Origin: Diacronema lutheri
Lineage: Eukaryota > Haptophyta > Pavlovophyceae > Pavlovales > Pavlovaceae
Length of the DNA: 64,000 nucleotides
Direction of reading: 5' to 3'
Assembly (NCBI GenBank): GCA_019448385.1
Contig: JAGTXO010000057.1
Location: 1-64,000 of the forward strand
Part shown: in pieces, positions 1 to 11,070 of the stretch
Layout of the letters: every line of letters starts with the position of its first letter
How positions within the stretch are numbered: position 1 is the stretch's first letter
Program-made: the position numbers and the translations under genes
Notes under the pieces: model-generated
Databases searched by the model: none
What the model was told of the DNA's origin: nothing
The model's input: the letters and a program-made list of their open reading frames with translations, nothing else

Positions 1-489
1 AAGGGTGCACGTATAGATGGTCAGCCAAATCCGATCAGGGGCACGATCGCGCCCCGAGTGCAGCGCGGGCCGTTCGGAAGGACGTCCGTGTGAGGGAGCT
101 CTTCGCGTTTGGCGAGCGGGGGAGCACGACGCGCAGCGTTGCTGCGGCGGCGTGCGGGCGGCGAGCAGCGGTCGGGCTGCTCGCGACGAGGCCGGAGCAG
201 ACGGCGCCGTGGCCGCCGGCGCAGGTGACGCGCGCCGACGAGCCGTAGCGGAGCGTCCGTGATCCGCACGGCGGTTGGAGCGGGCCGCTGGTGCGGCGCG
301 CTCGGCCACGGGTGGCGGCGTGCACGGTCGTGCCGCGCGCGGCACGCGTCGCCAGCCGCGCGCGACCTGGGCAGAGCCCGCAAAGCGTCGACCGCTTGCG
401 CGGCTCGGCCGTGCGTCAACGCCGGCCGCGCTTCGGCCCGCGCGCGCTGCCGCCGCCGGCACTGGCTCTGGCAGCTCCGCGGGCGGGGG

Positions 490-735
490 TGCGGGCGCGA
501 GAGCCGCCGCCGCCACCGCCGGCCGCGCCCGCCGCCGTCGTCGCCACCGCCGTCGCCGCCGCCGCCTCCCCCCGCCGTCATCGTCGTCGTCGCCGGCCGC
601 CGCCTCCGTCGCCGTCGCCGTCGCCGTCGCCCTCGCCGCCGCCGCCGTCGCCGCTGCCATCGTCGTCGTCGTCGTCGTCGCCCTCGTCGTCGCCCTCGTC
701 GTCGCCGTCGCACTCGTCGTCGCAGTCGTCGCCCT
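490..735. repeat. GCC/GTC trinucleotide repeat
   Basis: Runs of GCC, GTC and CGT triplets. On the minus strand they encode the acidic Asp/Gly/Glu tail that ends the Fanzor frame. Upstream of it (1-490) I see no gene, only GC-rich sequence. Confidence 0.7.
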
Positions 736-3160
736 CGCCGTGCACCATGCGCTCCTCACGCTCCCACACCTCGCCGCGCGCCCACCAGGCGAGCACGAGG
801 GCAAAGCGCTCAGGCGTCGACGTGGTGTCGCGCCCGGCCGCGTGCGCCGCCATGTCGTGCACGTCGTAGAAGATGTTGCGCGCGGCGTTGTAGTCGCGGT
901 GCACGGGCTTCTTGCCGCCGTTGCACGCCGGGCAGATGACGAGCGCGTGCACCGTGCGCGTGCCGCCCTTTGCCACGGGCAGGCGCGGGTTCTGCGCGAG
1001 CTCCGCGCCGCAGCGCTGCAGCCTGCCGCCCTTGGCGAGCCGCGGCATCGAGCAGTGCATCGACGTGTACGGCTCGGGCACGAAGACGGCCGCGACGCCG
1101 CGCCGCCGCAGCTCGCGCAGCAGCCCCACCTGGAAGGCGGGCGGCGCGCCCTTGGGCTGCGCGCCCTTGTGTCGCGCAGCCACTTGCCCACGCACACGAG
1201 CAGCCGGTCGCGCGTCACGCCGTCGACACAGTGCGCCGCGATGAGCGCCTCGGCGACGCGCGCCGCGTTGGACCGCCCGCCGCTGTCGCGCCGCCAGCGC
1301 TCCTTCCGGCGCGCCGGCGCGTCGTACACGTGCTCGGCGGCGCGCTCGCGCACCCGCGCGCTCCTCGCGTGGAAGGCGTGGAACTCGCCCTCAGCCGAGC
1401 ACCTTGGCGCTGTGCGCCTCGCCAAGCCGCGCCTCGTCCGCCTCCACGCTGAACTCCTCGCCGCGCCCGTCCTTGCGCACGCGCCGCCGCGCCGCGTTGG
1501 TCTTGGCCGTCTCGCGCGCAAAGCCCGCGGCGCGCGCGCGCGCGCGCTGCGTGAACTGCCGCCAGACGGCCGCCCGCCCGACGTGCGCAGAGTAGGTGGT
1601 GATGTTGCCCATGTTCGGGTCGGCCGCGACGACGACCGCCGCCTCGACGTCGATCGCCCGCCGCAGCTCGGAGCCGAGCGCGACGGCGATGCGCCCGTCC
1701 GGCCGGCGCCAGCGGTGCAGGACGCCCGAGCCGCCGGCCGGCGCCTGCGCCTTCGGCACGAGGACAGTCCCGACGGCGTGCACGGCGACGCCATCTGTCA
1801 CCACCGACTTGACGGGCTGCCGGCCCGGGAGCGGCACGCGCGGCAGCGGCGCGAGGCCAACCCACGAGCGCCGCGCGTGCCACGGCAGATCGGCCGGCGG
1901 CCGCTCGCGCCCGGCGTAGTCGAAGACGCGGTTGGAGATGTCGAAGCGCGTCGCAAAGACCGCGTACCTGACGCGCACGTCCGACATCGGCGGGGTGTTG
2001 CCGTTTGTGCCTGTCCACTTGATCGGCTCGCCATCGTGGTCGCGCAGGTCCAGCGCCTTGAGCCGCGCGCGCAGCTCCTTGCGCTCGTCATCCGAAAGCG
2101 TCACCCAGATGGCGCTCGCGGCGAGGCGCACGTTGCGCGGCACCTGCGCGCAGCGCGCGGCGCGCGAGCGCGCGGGCGCGTGACCAACCTGGCCGCGGGG
2201 CGGCGCGCACGGCGGCGGCGCGCGCGCTTGGGCGCTCGGCGGCGGCAGCGGCAGCCGCGCCTCGCGCGCACATTGTGCGTGCGCAGCGGCGCCACATTGT
2301 ACCGCGGCGGCCGTCCGGTCAGCTGCGTGTGGATGTGCGCGAGCCGGCAGAGCAGCGCCTGCCCCTCGGCCACGTGCTGCAGGGTGCGGATCTGCACGAG
2401 GAAGTAGCGCGTCGTGTGCCGGTCGTAGTTCCACCTTTTCGTGGGCGTGCACTTGTAGTCGATCTTGTGGAGGACCATGTCGGGCAGGTGGCGGTCGAGC
2501 GCGGCGGGGCAGCCGACGCGCGCGCCCTCCACGTCGCCGCGCAGCAGCCGCTCGCACAGCTCGCGCACGCGCGCGTTTCGCTGCATCTCGGGCAGCGCGA
2601 CGAGCGCCTCGTCGCGCTCGACTGCCGCGCGGACGACGTCGCGGAGCAGCCCGTTCACGACGCGCGATGGATGCATCAGGCACGCGGTGGACACCTGCGT
2701 CGCCTCCGCCTCGAGGATCTCCGTGAGGCCCACCGCGCAGACGGGCTGGACGCCCTCGGCCATCTCGCCGACGGCGCGCGCCGTCGCCGCCTTGGTCTGC
2801 GCGGCGGCTTGCTCGGCGGGCTTGCCTCGGGGCGCTGCACCGTACGTGCTCTCGTCCTTGTGCCAGCCGATGGCCGAGAAGATCGCACGGACGGTTCCCT
2901 TGTCCATCGTGGTCGACGTGTGCACGCTGGTCGACGGGCCGCCCGACGCCGCGCCGACGGCCTGCGCGCTCGCCACCGCAGCCTCGTCGCGCACCACCTT
3001 GTTGATGACGCGGTACGCCTGTGTCGTGAGCCTGTGCACGGCCGCCGCGATGCGCCGCAGCTCCTTCCGCGCACCGGGCTGCGCCGTCACCGCCTGCGGC
3101 CCCGCGTTGAGCGTCGAGCGCTTGACCACGAAGCCCGGGAGCACGCTGACGCGCGTGCGC
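578..3160 (-). mobile_element. Fanzor (TnpB-like, RuvC) nuclease at the polyprotein C-terminus
   Basis: The N-terminal part starts near VLPGFVVKRS, with a helix RLTTQAYRVINK and a second helix HPSRVVNGLLRDVV typical of Fanzor. RYNVAPLRTHN is joined over a 128-bp intron (2271-2144) to VPRNVRLAASAIW, restoring the family's LR..NVP..VRL motif. PVKSVVTDGVAVH precedes the RuvC-I strand VVVAADPNMGN (Asp). Further down lie LLVCVGKW, VPEPYTSMHCS (RuvC-II Glu), CPACNG (zinc ribbon) and HRDYNAARNI (RuvC-III Asp). The first Cys pair of the ribbon is incomplete. The last 800 bp of coding signal pass through about two further changes of frame, so this copy is probably damaged or the assembly has indels. 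The C-terminus ends in an acidic Asp/Gly tail made by a trinucleotide repeat. Fanzors are RNA-guided DNA nucleases carried by eukaryotic transposons and giant viruses. Confidence 0.8.
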
Positions 3161-6100
3161 GCCGTCGCGCCGCCGGCGGCGCGCGCGCTCGGCGCAGCGG
3201 GCTCGTCCACGCGCGCGCGCTCGACGCCGCGCGCGCGGGGAACGCTCGGCGCGCGCGCGCCCGCGGCGTCGCGCGCGCTCGCGGCGGCACCCGCCGCGGC
3301 GCGCTTGCCCGCGGCGCCCGACTCGCCGTGCGCGCGAAGCGGCGCCGACGCCAATGCCGACGCCGCGCCCGCGCCGCCGCTGCCGCTGCCCGATACGCCC
3401 GCGCGCCGCTTCTGCTCGTCGCGCGTCTTGCGGAACTGGGCGACGAGGTCGCTGCTCACGTTGGCCTCAGGCTCCCACGTGTCGGCGCTCTCGTCGTAGC
3501 CCCGCCACCTGATCCGGAACTGGAACGTCACCTTCTTGCCCGCCTTGCGGCGCTCGTCGACGACCGCCTCGACCTCGTACGTGCGCGCCTCCTCGTCGAC
3601 GCTCGCGCCCGCCGCGCTCGCGCCCGTGTCCGGCCACCCAGCGACCGTGCCGCCCAGCCTCTCGGCGGCCGCGCGCAGCTGCCGCTCGCGCTGGGCGGCC
3701 GCGGCGCCTCGCGCGACCAGCGCGGGCAGCATGCCCGCGCCGCCCGCGAGGCCGTGCGCGCCGACGCTGGCGGTCATCAGCGCGTCGAGGCACGCGAACG
3801 TTGCGAGCGCACGCGCGCCATCGTCGCCGCCGCGCGGCTGCGAGCGCACGACGGGCGATGGCCGCGGCTCCCCCTCGGCCGCGAGCAGCGGCCAGATCGC
3901 ACTGGCCAGCGCGACGGCATGCGCGCCGACCGCGACGGCCACGTCCGCGTCGAGCGGCGCAAAGTCGTAGCGCACGAGCGCGGCCGGGCGCGAGTCGTCC
4001 GTCGGCCGGTCGGCGACGAGCAGCCCGACCGGGCGCGGCGGCTCGCCGGACGGCGCGGCGACGGGCACGCAGAGGAGCACGACGAGCAGGCGCGGCGTGC
4101 CGCCGAGCAGCGCGCGCGCGGCATCCGCCCCGTCGGCTCCGCCGCGCGCGGCCGCGGCGAGCAGCTCGGCCGCGCGCGTCGGGCCCAGCGCCGTGCGCGC
4201 GTCCTTGCGCGCGCGTGCGCGGGCCGTGTACGCGGCGCAGGCGTCGTCGAGCACCGCCGCGCTGGGCGCGGTGCCAGTCGTCGCCCACGCGCGCAGCGCG
4301 TCGCGCACCCGCGTGACGATCGCCTGGTCGACCGCCGCCTCGCCGGCAGCGTGCGCCGGCGCGCACGCCGGCGGTGCGGCGGCAGGCGCGAGCGCGGGCG
4401 CGCCGTCGGCGCCGTCAACGCCGACGGCGCCGTCGGCGCGCCGCCACGCGAGCTTCGCCTCGATCTGCTGCCGGACGGCGTGGCAGTGCCGGTCGATGCC
4501 GCGCGCGTCGTCGAGCGCGGCCAGCGCGTCCTCAGCGGCGGGACGGCCGCTCGCGTCCGCGACGGCCTGCAGGCAGAGCAGCGCGGCCGCACGCGCGTTG
4601 CACGCGCTCTGCGGCTCGGGCGCGAGCGCGAGCTCGAGCTCGAGCGGCGACGCGCCTCGCGCCGCGGCGATCGCGTCCATCAGCACGTCCAACCGCTGCA
4701 CCAGCGCCCTGTGCGCGTCGCGCGGCGCGCCCGTCGACGGCGCGCGCGAGCGCGTCGCCACGAGCCCGAGCGCGCGCGCCGGCGCGCCCGCCGGCGTGTG
4801 CAGCACGAGCAGCGCCGCGCCCGCCAAGCTCGCGTTGCGCGTGACGAGCGCGAAGATGCGCGTCGCCTCGTGCGCGCCCACCGACGCCCAGATCGCAGCG
4901 CGATCGGCGTCCGTCTGCGCGTCGCACAGGTCGCGCACGTCGTCCGGCGCGAGCAGCGCGCCGCCGCCGGCGGAGCGCGCGACGATCGCCCGCGCCTCCG
5001 CCACGAAGACGGCCTGCGGCAGGTCGGCGTGGCGCGCGTCGACGATGGCGCGCGTCGCGTGCACGCCGAGCTCCACGCCGCGGTAGAAGGCGCGCGCGTT
5101 GGCCGCGCGCGCGTGCGCCGGCCGTCCGTCCGCGTTGCGCCTCGCGCGCGCCTGCTTGCTCGTGCGCGCGAGGCCGTCGCGTGGCGGTGGCGGCAGCGTG
5201 GCGAGGAAGCGCGCGGCGGGCGGCGGCGCGCGCACGCCGCGCTGCCGCCGTGCGATGGCCGCGAGCCGCCGGCCCGCCGCGCTGCCGCCCGCGCCGACGT
5301 GCTGCCGGCGGCCGAGCGCCGCCGGTGGCGGCGGCGGCGGCGGCGCGGCGGCGGGCGGCGGCGCGACGGCGGGCGGCGGCGCGGCGGCGGGCGGCGGCGC
5401 GGCGGTGGGCGGCGGCGCGGCGGCGGGCGGCGGCGCGGCGGCGGGCGGCAGCGGCGGCGGCGCGGCGGCGACGGCAGCACCAGTCGGCTTGTCCGCCCAC
5501 GCACCCGAGACTCTGTCCCAGACCTTGCCCCATGGCGCGCGCCCACGCGGCCGCGCGAACTGCCCCGGCTCGAGCGCCTGGCCGCGCTTGGCGGCGGCGG
5601 CGGCGGCAGGGGGCGGGCGGCCGGCGCGCCAGTCGAAGACAGGTGCAACCGTGGCGGCAGGCGCCGAGTGCCGCGCGTCGGTCACAGAGCGCGTGGTGCG
5701 CGCGGCGACCGTGGCACGCCTGGCGGGCGGGCGGTGAGCAGCGCCCGCCGGCGCGCCGGCGGGCGCGGCCGCCTCGAGCCCGGCGGAGGCGCCGCGCTTG
5801 CGCTTGCGCGTGCCGCCGCGCGTGCGCCTGCGCGCGCGCCCGCCGCGCGCCCGTTCGGCCTGCGCGTCGCCAGCCGCGTCGCCGGCCGCGTCGCCGCGCC
5901 GCACGTAGACGACCGCGAACGCCTCCTCGCCGGTCCCGTCGACGCCGCCGCGCGCGCGGCGCAGGACCGACCGCCACTGCAGCCGCCGCGCGCGGCCGGG
6001 CTCGCACGCAAACCAGCGCCCACCGCGCCTGACGACGGCCACAAAGTCGTCGTCGCGCCGCCCGCGCCGGCGCGTGCGCAGCAGCACGCACTGCACGTCG

Positions 6101-9100
6101 AGCCAGCCCTCGTGCCAGTCGGCCGTGCTGGGGGCGACGCGAATCGACTGCGGGAGCTCGACGCCAAAGCCGGCGAGGCGCACGATGTGCGCGACGATGA
6201 CGCTCGAAATGGCGGGGGCGCTCGACGGGTCGCCCGCTGCAGCGAGCACCGCCCCGCCCCAGTGCTCACGCGTGACGCAATCCGCGTCCTCGACGTGCAC
6301 GTGCGCCACGCTCGCGCCGAGCTGGTGCAGCAACGCGCAGATGTCGGCGTCGACCGTCCTCTCCTCCTCGGCCGCCTCGGCCGTGCCGCGGGCGGCGGCG
6401 TCGCCTGCCGGCTGCCCGAGGTACGCGATCGCCCGCTCGACGGCCGCGCGCTCCGCACGCGCTGCGCTGTCGATCGCCGCATTGCCGACGGGCGCGCGCA
6501 GCGCCGCGATCGCGTCTTGCAACGCCGTCGCGTCGCCCGTCGCCGCCGCCGCCGTCACCGCCGCCGCGCTCGCGGTGCCGTGCGCGACGGCGTGCAGCGC
6601 GGCGGCGCGCGCGGCGGGGATGCGCCCGTCCAGCGCGAGCACGAGCGGCGGCCCGGCCGGCGTCTGCTGCCGCCGGTGCCGCCGGCTCGCAGCCGGGTGG
6701 TCGGCGCGCGCGCGCTCGAGCCGCGCGCGCCGCTCGACGACGCGCGCCCAGAAGGCCTGCACCCTCGGCTGCGCGAATGCAAGCCAGCCGGCGCCGCGCG
6801 TCACGACGTGCACGACGATCCGGTCCTCGTGCCTGAGGTACTGCACGTAGAGCGCTTTGCTCACGCCGAGGACGTGCATGCCGAGCTGCAGCTGATCGCG
6901 GTGCGGCTGCGGCGGCCCGTCCTCGTGCGCCGTGGCGCCCGCCTTGGTGAGCGTCTTCACCTCGACGAGGACCTGCTCGTTGTTTTCGGGGAGGATGGCG
7001 AGCCCGTCCGGCGAGAAGGCGAACGGCGCGCTCTTGTCGTGCGGGTCCGCACGCACCATCGGCAGGTTGCACACGACGGTGATGCCGTACGCGGCCGCCA
7101 GCTTGCGCAGCGCGACGGCCTCGCCGAGGATGCCCGCGGTCGTCGCCTTGGTCCGCACCTCGCGCCGCCGCCGGTGCACGTACTCGTCGGTGAGCGTCTC
7201 GTGCGCGACGCCGGCGTTGTCGTTCACGACGTCGCCAACCTTGCTGCCCGTGACCTCCTCCCATCGCTCGTCGTGCCAGCGCGGGCTGCGCTGCGCGGGC
7301 GCGCCCGCGCCGACGGCGTCGAGCACGCGGCGCAGCGCTGTGCCGTCGGGCGCAGCAGGCACGCGCGCGCGGTCCTGGGCCTCGCGAGCGTCGAGGACGC
7401 GGCCCGTAGTGGAATCTTGGGGTAGGTCGAGCTTGCTCGCCTCGCCGTAGCGGCTCTCCAGCTGGCGCGGTGCGTCGGCAGGGCCGCCGTCCGTGCGCGC
7501 ACCCGACGCGCCCGCCAGTGCACGCGGCGCAGCGTCCGAGGCGCCCGCCGCGCCCGCGCCGCCGCCAATCGCGCCAGCGCACGCGCGCGCCGCGACCTGC
7601 GGACGGCCAGCCGCAGGGACCTCGTCCGCTCGGCCGGCCGCTGCGTCGGCCGTCCGCTTGGCCACCTCGCGCACGTCTCCGAGCGCGAGCGTGGCTGGCG
7701 CCGTCCAGCTCCCGTTGCGTTTGTCCCAACATTTGAGCAGCCCGCCAAGGAAGGGCGTGCCCGTCGGGCGGTCCTCGGGCACCTCCGCCAGGATCGCGTC
7801 GACGCGCAGCGCGGCCGCCACATCGCAGAACGCGCGCGCGGCGCGCGCCATCCGCTCGGCGCGCGCGCCGCCGTCGTCCGCCGCGCGGCGGATGGCGTGG
7901 CTCACGTGCGCGACGCGGAGCGAGACGACGGCGTGCGCCGGCGCGTCGGCGCCCGTGCCGAGCGTGTGCCGCCGGATGGCCAGCTGCCCATCGCCCATGC
8001 GCGGCGGCAGCGACGCGCACGCCGCGACGGTCGTCGTGCCGGCCGCGCTGTCGCACAGCCAGCTCGCCTCGCCGCCGCCCGCAAACTCAAAGGTCGCGAA
8101 GCCCTCGCGGCCGAAAAGCGCGACGAAGTGGTCGAGCACCGCCTTGTTGATCGCGCGCGCCGCCGGCCGCGTCGATGCGCCGCGGGCAGCGCCACCCGCC
8201 GCGCCGCGCGCATCGCTGCACGTCGCAGGGCAGGTGCAGCCGGACGCGCGCACGCCGTCCGACCGCGTCCGCGGCAGCTCGAGCTCGCGCACCTTGGGGC
8301 AGAACCAGAGCGGGCTGGACGCCTCGAGGCACAGCACGACGAGCCGCCCGTCCGTGCCGGCCAGCGCGCGCGCGTCGCGCAGCAGCTCGACGGCGAGCTC
8401 GGACGTCGCCGCGTGCACCGCCGGCTCGCCCGTCGCGCGGTCGGGCGGGAAGAGGCCGCCGCCGACGAGCGGGCTGGGGCAGCGGCCGAGCATCACGAGA
8501 AGCGGCGGCGGCGGCGTCTGCGGCGCCTGCTGCCCGACCGCAGCCGCCGTCAGCCCGGCCAGGTCGGAGCTCGTGCGGAGGGCCTTGAGCGCGACGCGCG
8601 AGCCGGTGCCCGCCTGCTCGGAAAACGTGGCGAGCATGGCGCACGTGCTCGCCCTCGCGCCGCACTGCCAGCTGACGCGCGCGAGGAGGCCTTCCAGCGT
8701 GTCGTTTTCGCGCGGCCGCGTGACCGCGTCGAGCGCCGCCGGGCCGAGCTGGAGGCTGCCGGGCGTGACGCACAGCACCGCCTCGTGGTAGGCGCGCAGC
8801 AGCTCCCTCGGCAGCTGCTCGGCGGGCGTCGCCGCCTGCCCGCCCACCCACCGTGCACCGTGGCCGCCGTCGCCCGCGCCCGCGAGCCGGACCGCCGGCC
8901 CGCCCGTGATCGCCGAGGTCGGTGGCGTGCCGAGCGCGTCGACGAGCGCGCGCACGGGCGCGACACGCCTGCGCGCAGCGTCCGCGCCGACGGCGAGCGC
9001 GGCGATCTGAGCGCCGTCCCATGCGCGCTCCCTCGCGTCGTCCCGCGCGGCCGCCGGCGCGGCGCCCGGCCGCGCGCCGGGCGGCACCGCGCACGCCGCC

Positions 9101-11000
9101 GCGACGACCTCCGCGCGCGCGCCGGCGGCGTCGGGCGCGTGCAGCTGCGCGAGCGCGCCAAAGAGCGCGGCGGCCGAGCGGTAGCGGCCGTGCGCCGCGA
9201 CGAGCGCGTAGAGCACGCGCAGCGCGGCCACGCCCGCCTGGTCGGGCGCGTCGCCAGCGATTTGCTCGACCTCCCACGTGCGCGTGGGCGGCGGGCTGCC
9301 GTCGGCCGGGTCCGGACGCAGCGCCCACGCGCGCTCGACGATCGCGTTGAACACGCCGTGCGCGGCGCCCTCGTCAAACTCGGCGGCGCCCGCCGCGTGC
9401 GCGCACCACCCGTGCACGCGCGACGTGGGCGCGTCCACGGCGCGCTGCACGACGAGCACCGCCGGCCGGTCGACGCAGCCGAGGCTCACCGCCGCGTGCT
9501 TGCCCTCGAGCAGCGCCGCCGCCGCAGCCTCGACCAAGGCGTCATCAGGCGCGTCGCCGACGACGACGGCACAGCCGTCGCCGTACTCGGCCTGCATCGC
9601 GGCGACGCACGACGCGACAAAGTCGCCGCCCGCGGCCGCCGCGTGTCGCGCCGCCAGCATCCGGCGCGCGATGGCAAGCCAGACGTACTCAGCCGGCGCG
9701 CGCGCGGCGCGCGCGCGAGGCGCGCCGGCCGCGCCGCGTGCGCCCGCGCGTGCGCCTCCAGCGGCCGCAACGGCCGAGGCGGCTGGAGCGGCGGTGAGCG
9801 TGCGCCGCGCGCGCTTCGCCGGCCGCGTGATGGGCGATGCACCCGCCATCGCACCGCCCGCAGCAGCCGGTGCGGCCGCCACAGCGCCCGCCGCAACGCC
9901 ACTCGTCACGACGCCCGTGGCGGGCGGCGCGGCGGCGGACGTGGCCGCCTCGACGGGCGTCGCGCAACTACCGCCAGCGGTCGCGGACGCGCCCGGCGAC
10001 GCGTCGGCGAGGAGGTGGCGCAGCACGCCGCGCGCGAGCGCGACTCGCACGGCGAGCGTCAGCGCGCGCAGGCGGTCGGAAGGCGAGGCGTCGCGCTCGG
10101 CGTCGGCGGACGTGGCGGCAGCAGGCGGGGCGGCGGGCGGCACGGCGGCGGGCTGGGCGGCCGTCGGCGCAACCTCGTCGGCCTTGGCCAGCCAGACGAG
10201 CCCGGCGACTGCGAGCACGACGCTGTACGCGCCGACATCGTCACCCGCAACGCGCGCCAGCCGGGCGTGGGCGTCGGCCTCGGACACGGCGACGTGGAAG
10301 AGCACGTCGTCGCGGGCAGCTTGCTCGGCAAACTGACGCAGCTGCTTGGCCATCGTCACGCCGGCGACGCACGCCTCGCCCGCCTCTGCCTCGACCTGCT
10401 CGTCCTGGCCGATGGCGGACGCGCCGGCCTCGGCGCCAGCGTCGAGTGTCCGGCGGCGCTCGAGGGCGAAGCCACGCACACAGACGCGCTGGAGGCCGCC
10501 GAGCGCGCCCGCCTTCTCGTGCAGCGCGCACGACAGCTCGACCACCGAGTCCACGCGCCTCGCGGCGGCGCCCCCCCGCTCGCCGCGCGTGGCCGCGCGC
10601 ACGACGAACACCGTGAATTGCGCGCGCTTCGCCGCGCGCGCCGACGCGCACGCGTGCTTCAGGAGCCGGCAAAGCGCGGGCCTTTGCGCCGCTGCGCCCC
10701 GCGTGCACAGCAGCAGTTGGCCGCGCTCGTCGCCCAGCTCCTGCTCGACGGCGGCCTCGAGCGCGTCGTCCGTCAAATCGCCGTGCTCCGTCGAGGCGAG
10801 CGCGCGCGCAGCCGCGAGCGCCAGCTCGCCTGCGCCCGCGCGCCGCCGGCGGCGCGCACCGGCGGGCGCGTGCGGCGCCGACGCGTGTGACGACGCCGCC
10901 GCGTCCGCGCGCGCACACGCGGCGCGCAACGCCTCACGCGCCGAGGCGGCCGCGCGCGCCCTGGGCGCGAGCTTCAAGAACGTGCGCGCGGCGGTGGCGG

Positions 11001-11070
<70 letters not shown>

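Larger units (their letters stand above)
3700..10650 (-). other. Array of degenerate Ulp1-like modules in frame C
   Basis: Frame C repeats the shape of the two proteases with catalytic positions replaced. Examples are QFTVFVVRA / RVDSVVELS / EAGEACVAGVTMAK (about 10.35-10.62 kb); PAVLVVQRAV / VHGWCAHAA / APDQAGVAALRVLYALVA (9.2-9.47 kb); AALLVLHTP / LGLVATRS / PQSACNARAAALLCLQAV (4.55-4.83 kb); and RLLVVLLCVPV / GLLVADRP / SQPRGGDDGARALATFACLD (3.77-4.1 kb). A strand, a small-residue/acid strand and a Q...A/C helix recur in the same order. The similarity is seen by eye only. The inference is a polyprotein built from duplicated, mostly inactive protease-like folds. Between them lie unrecognised segments, including a Cys-rich SGCTCPATCSD near 8.23 kb. 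Confidence 0.4.

Noticed and set aside
2275-7425. Very long plus-strand open frame opposite the polyprotein
   Set aside because: Composition is Arg/Ala/Gly-biased with no domain; it is the mirror of a coding frame in GC-rich DNA.
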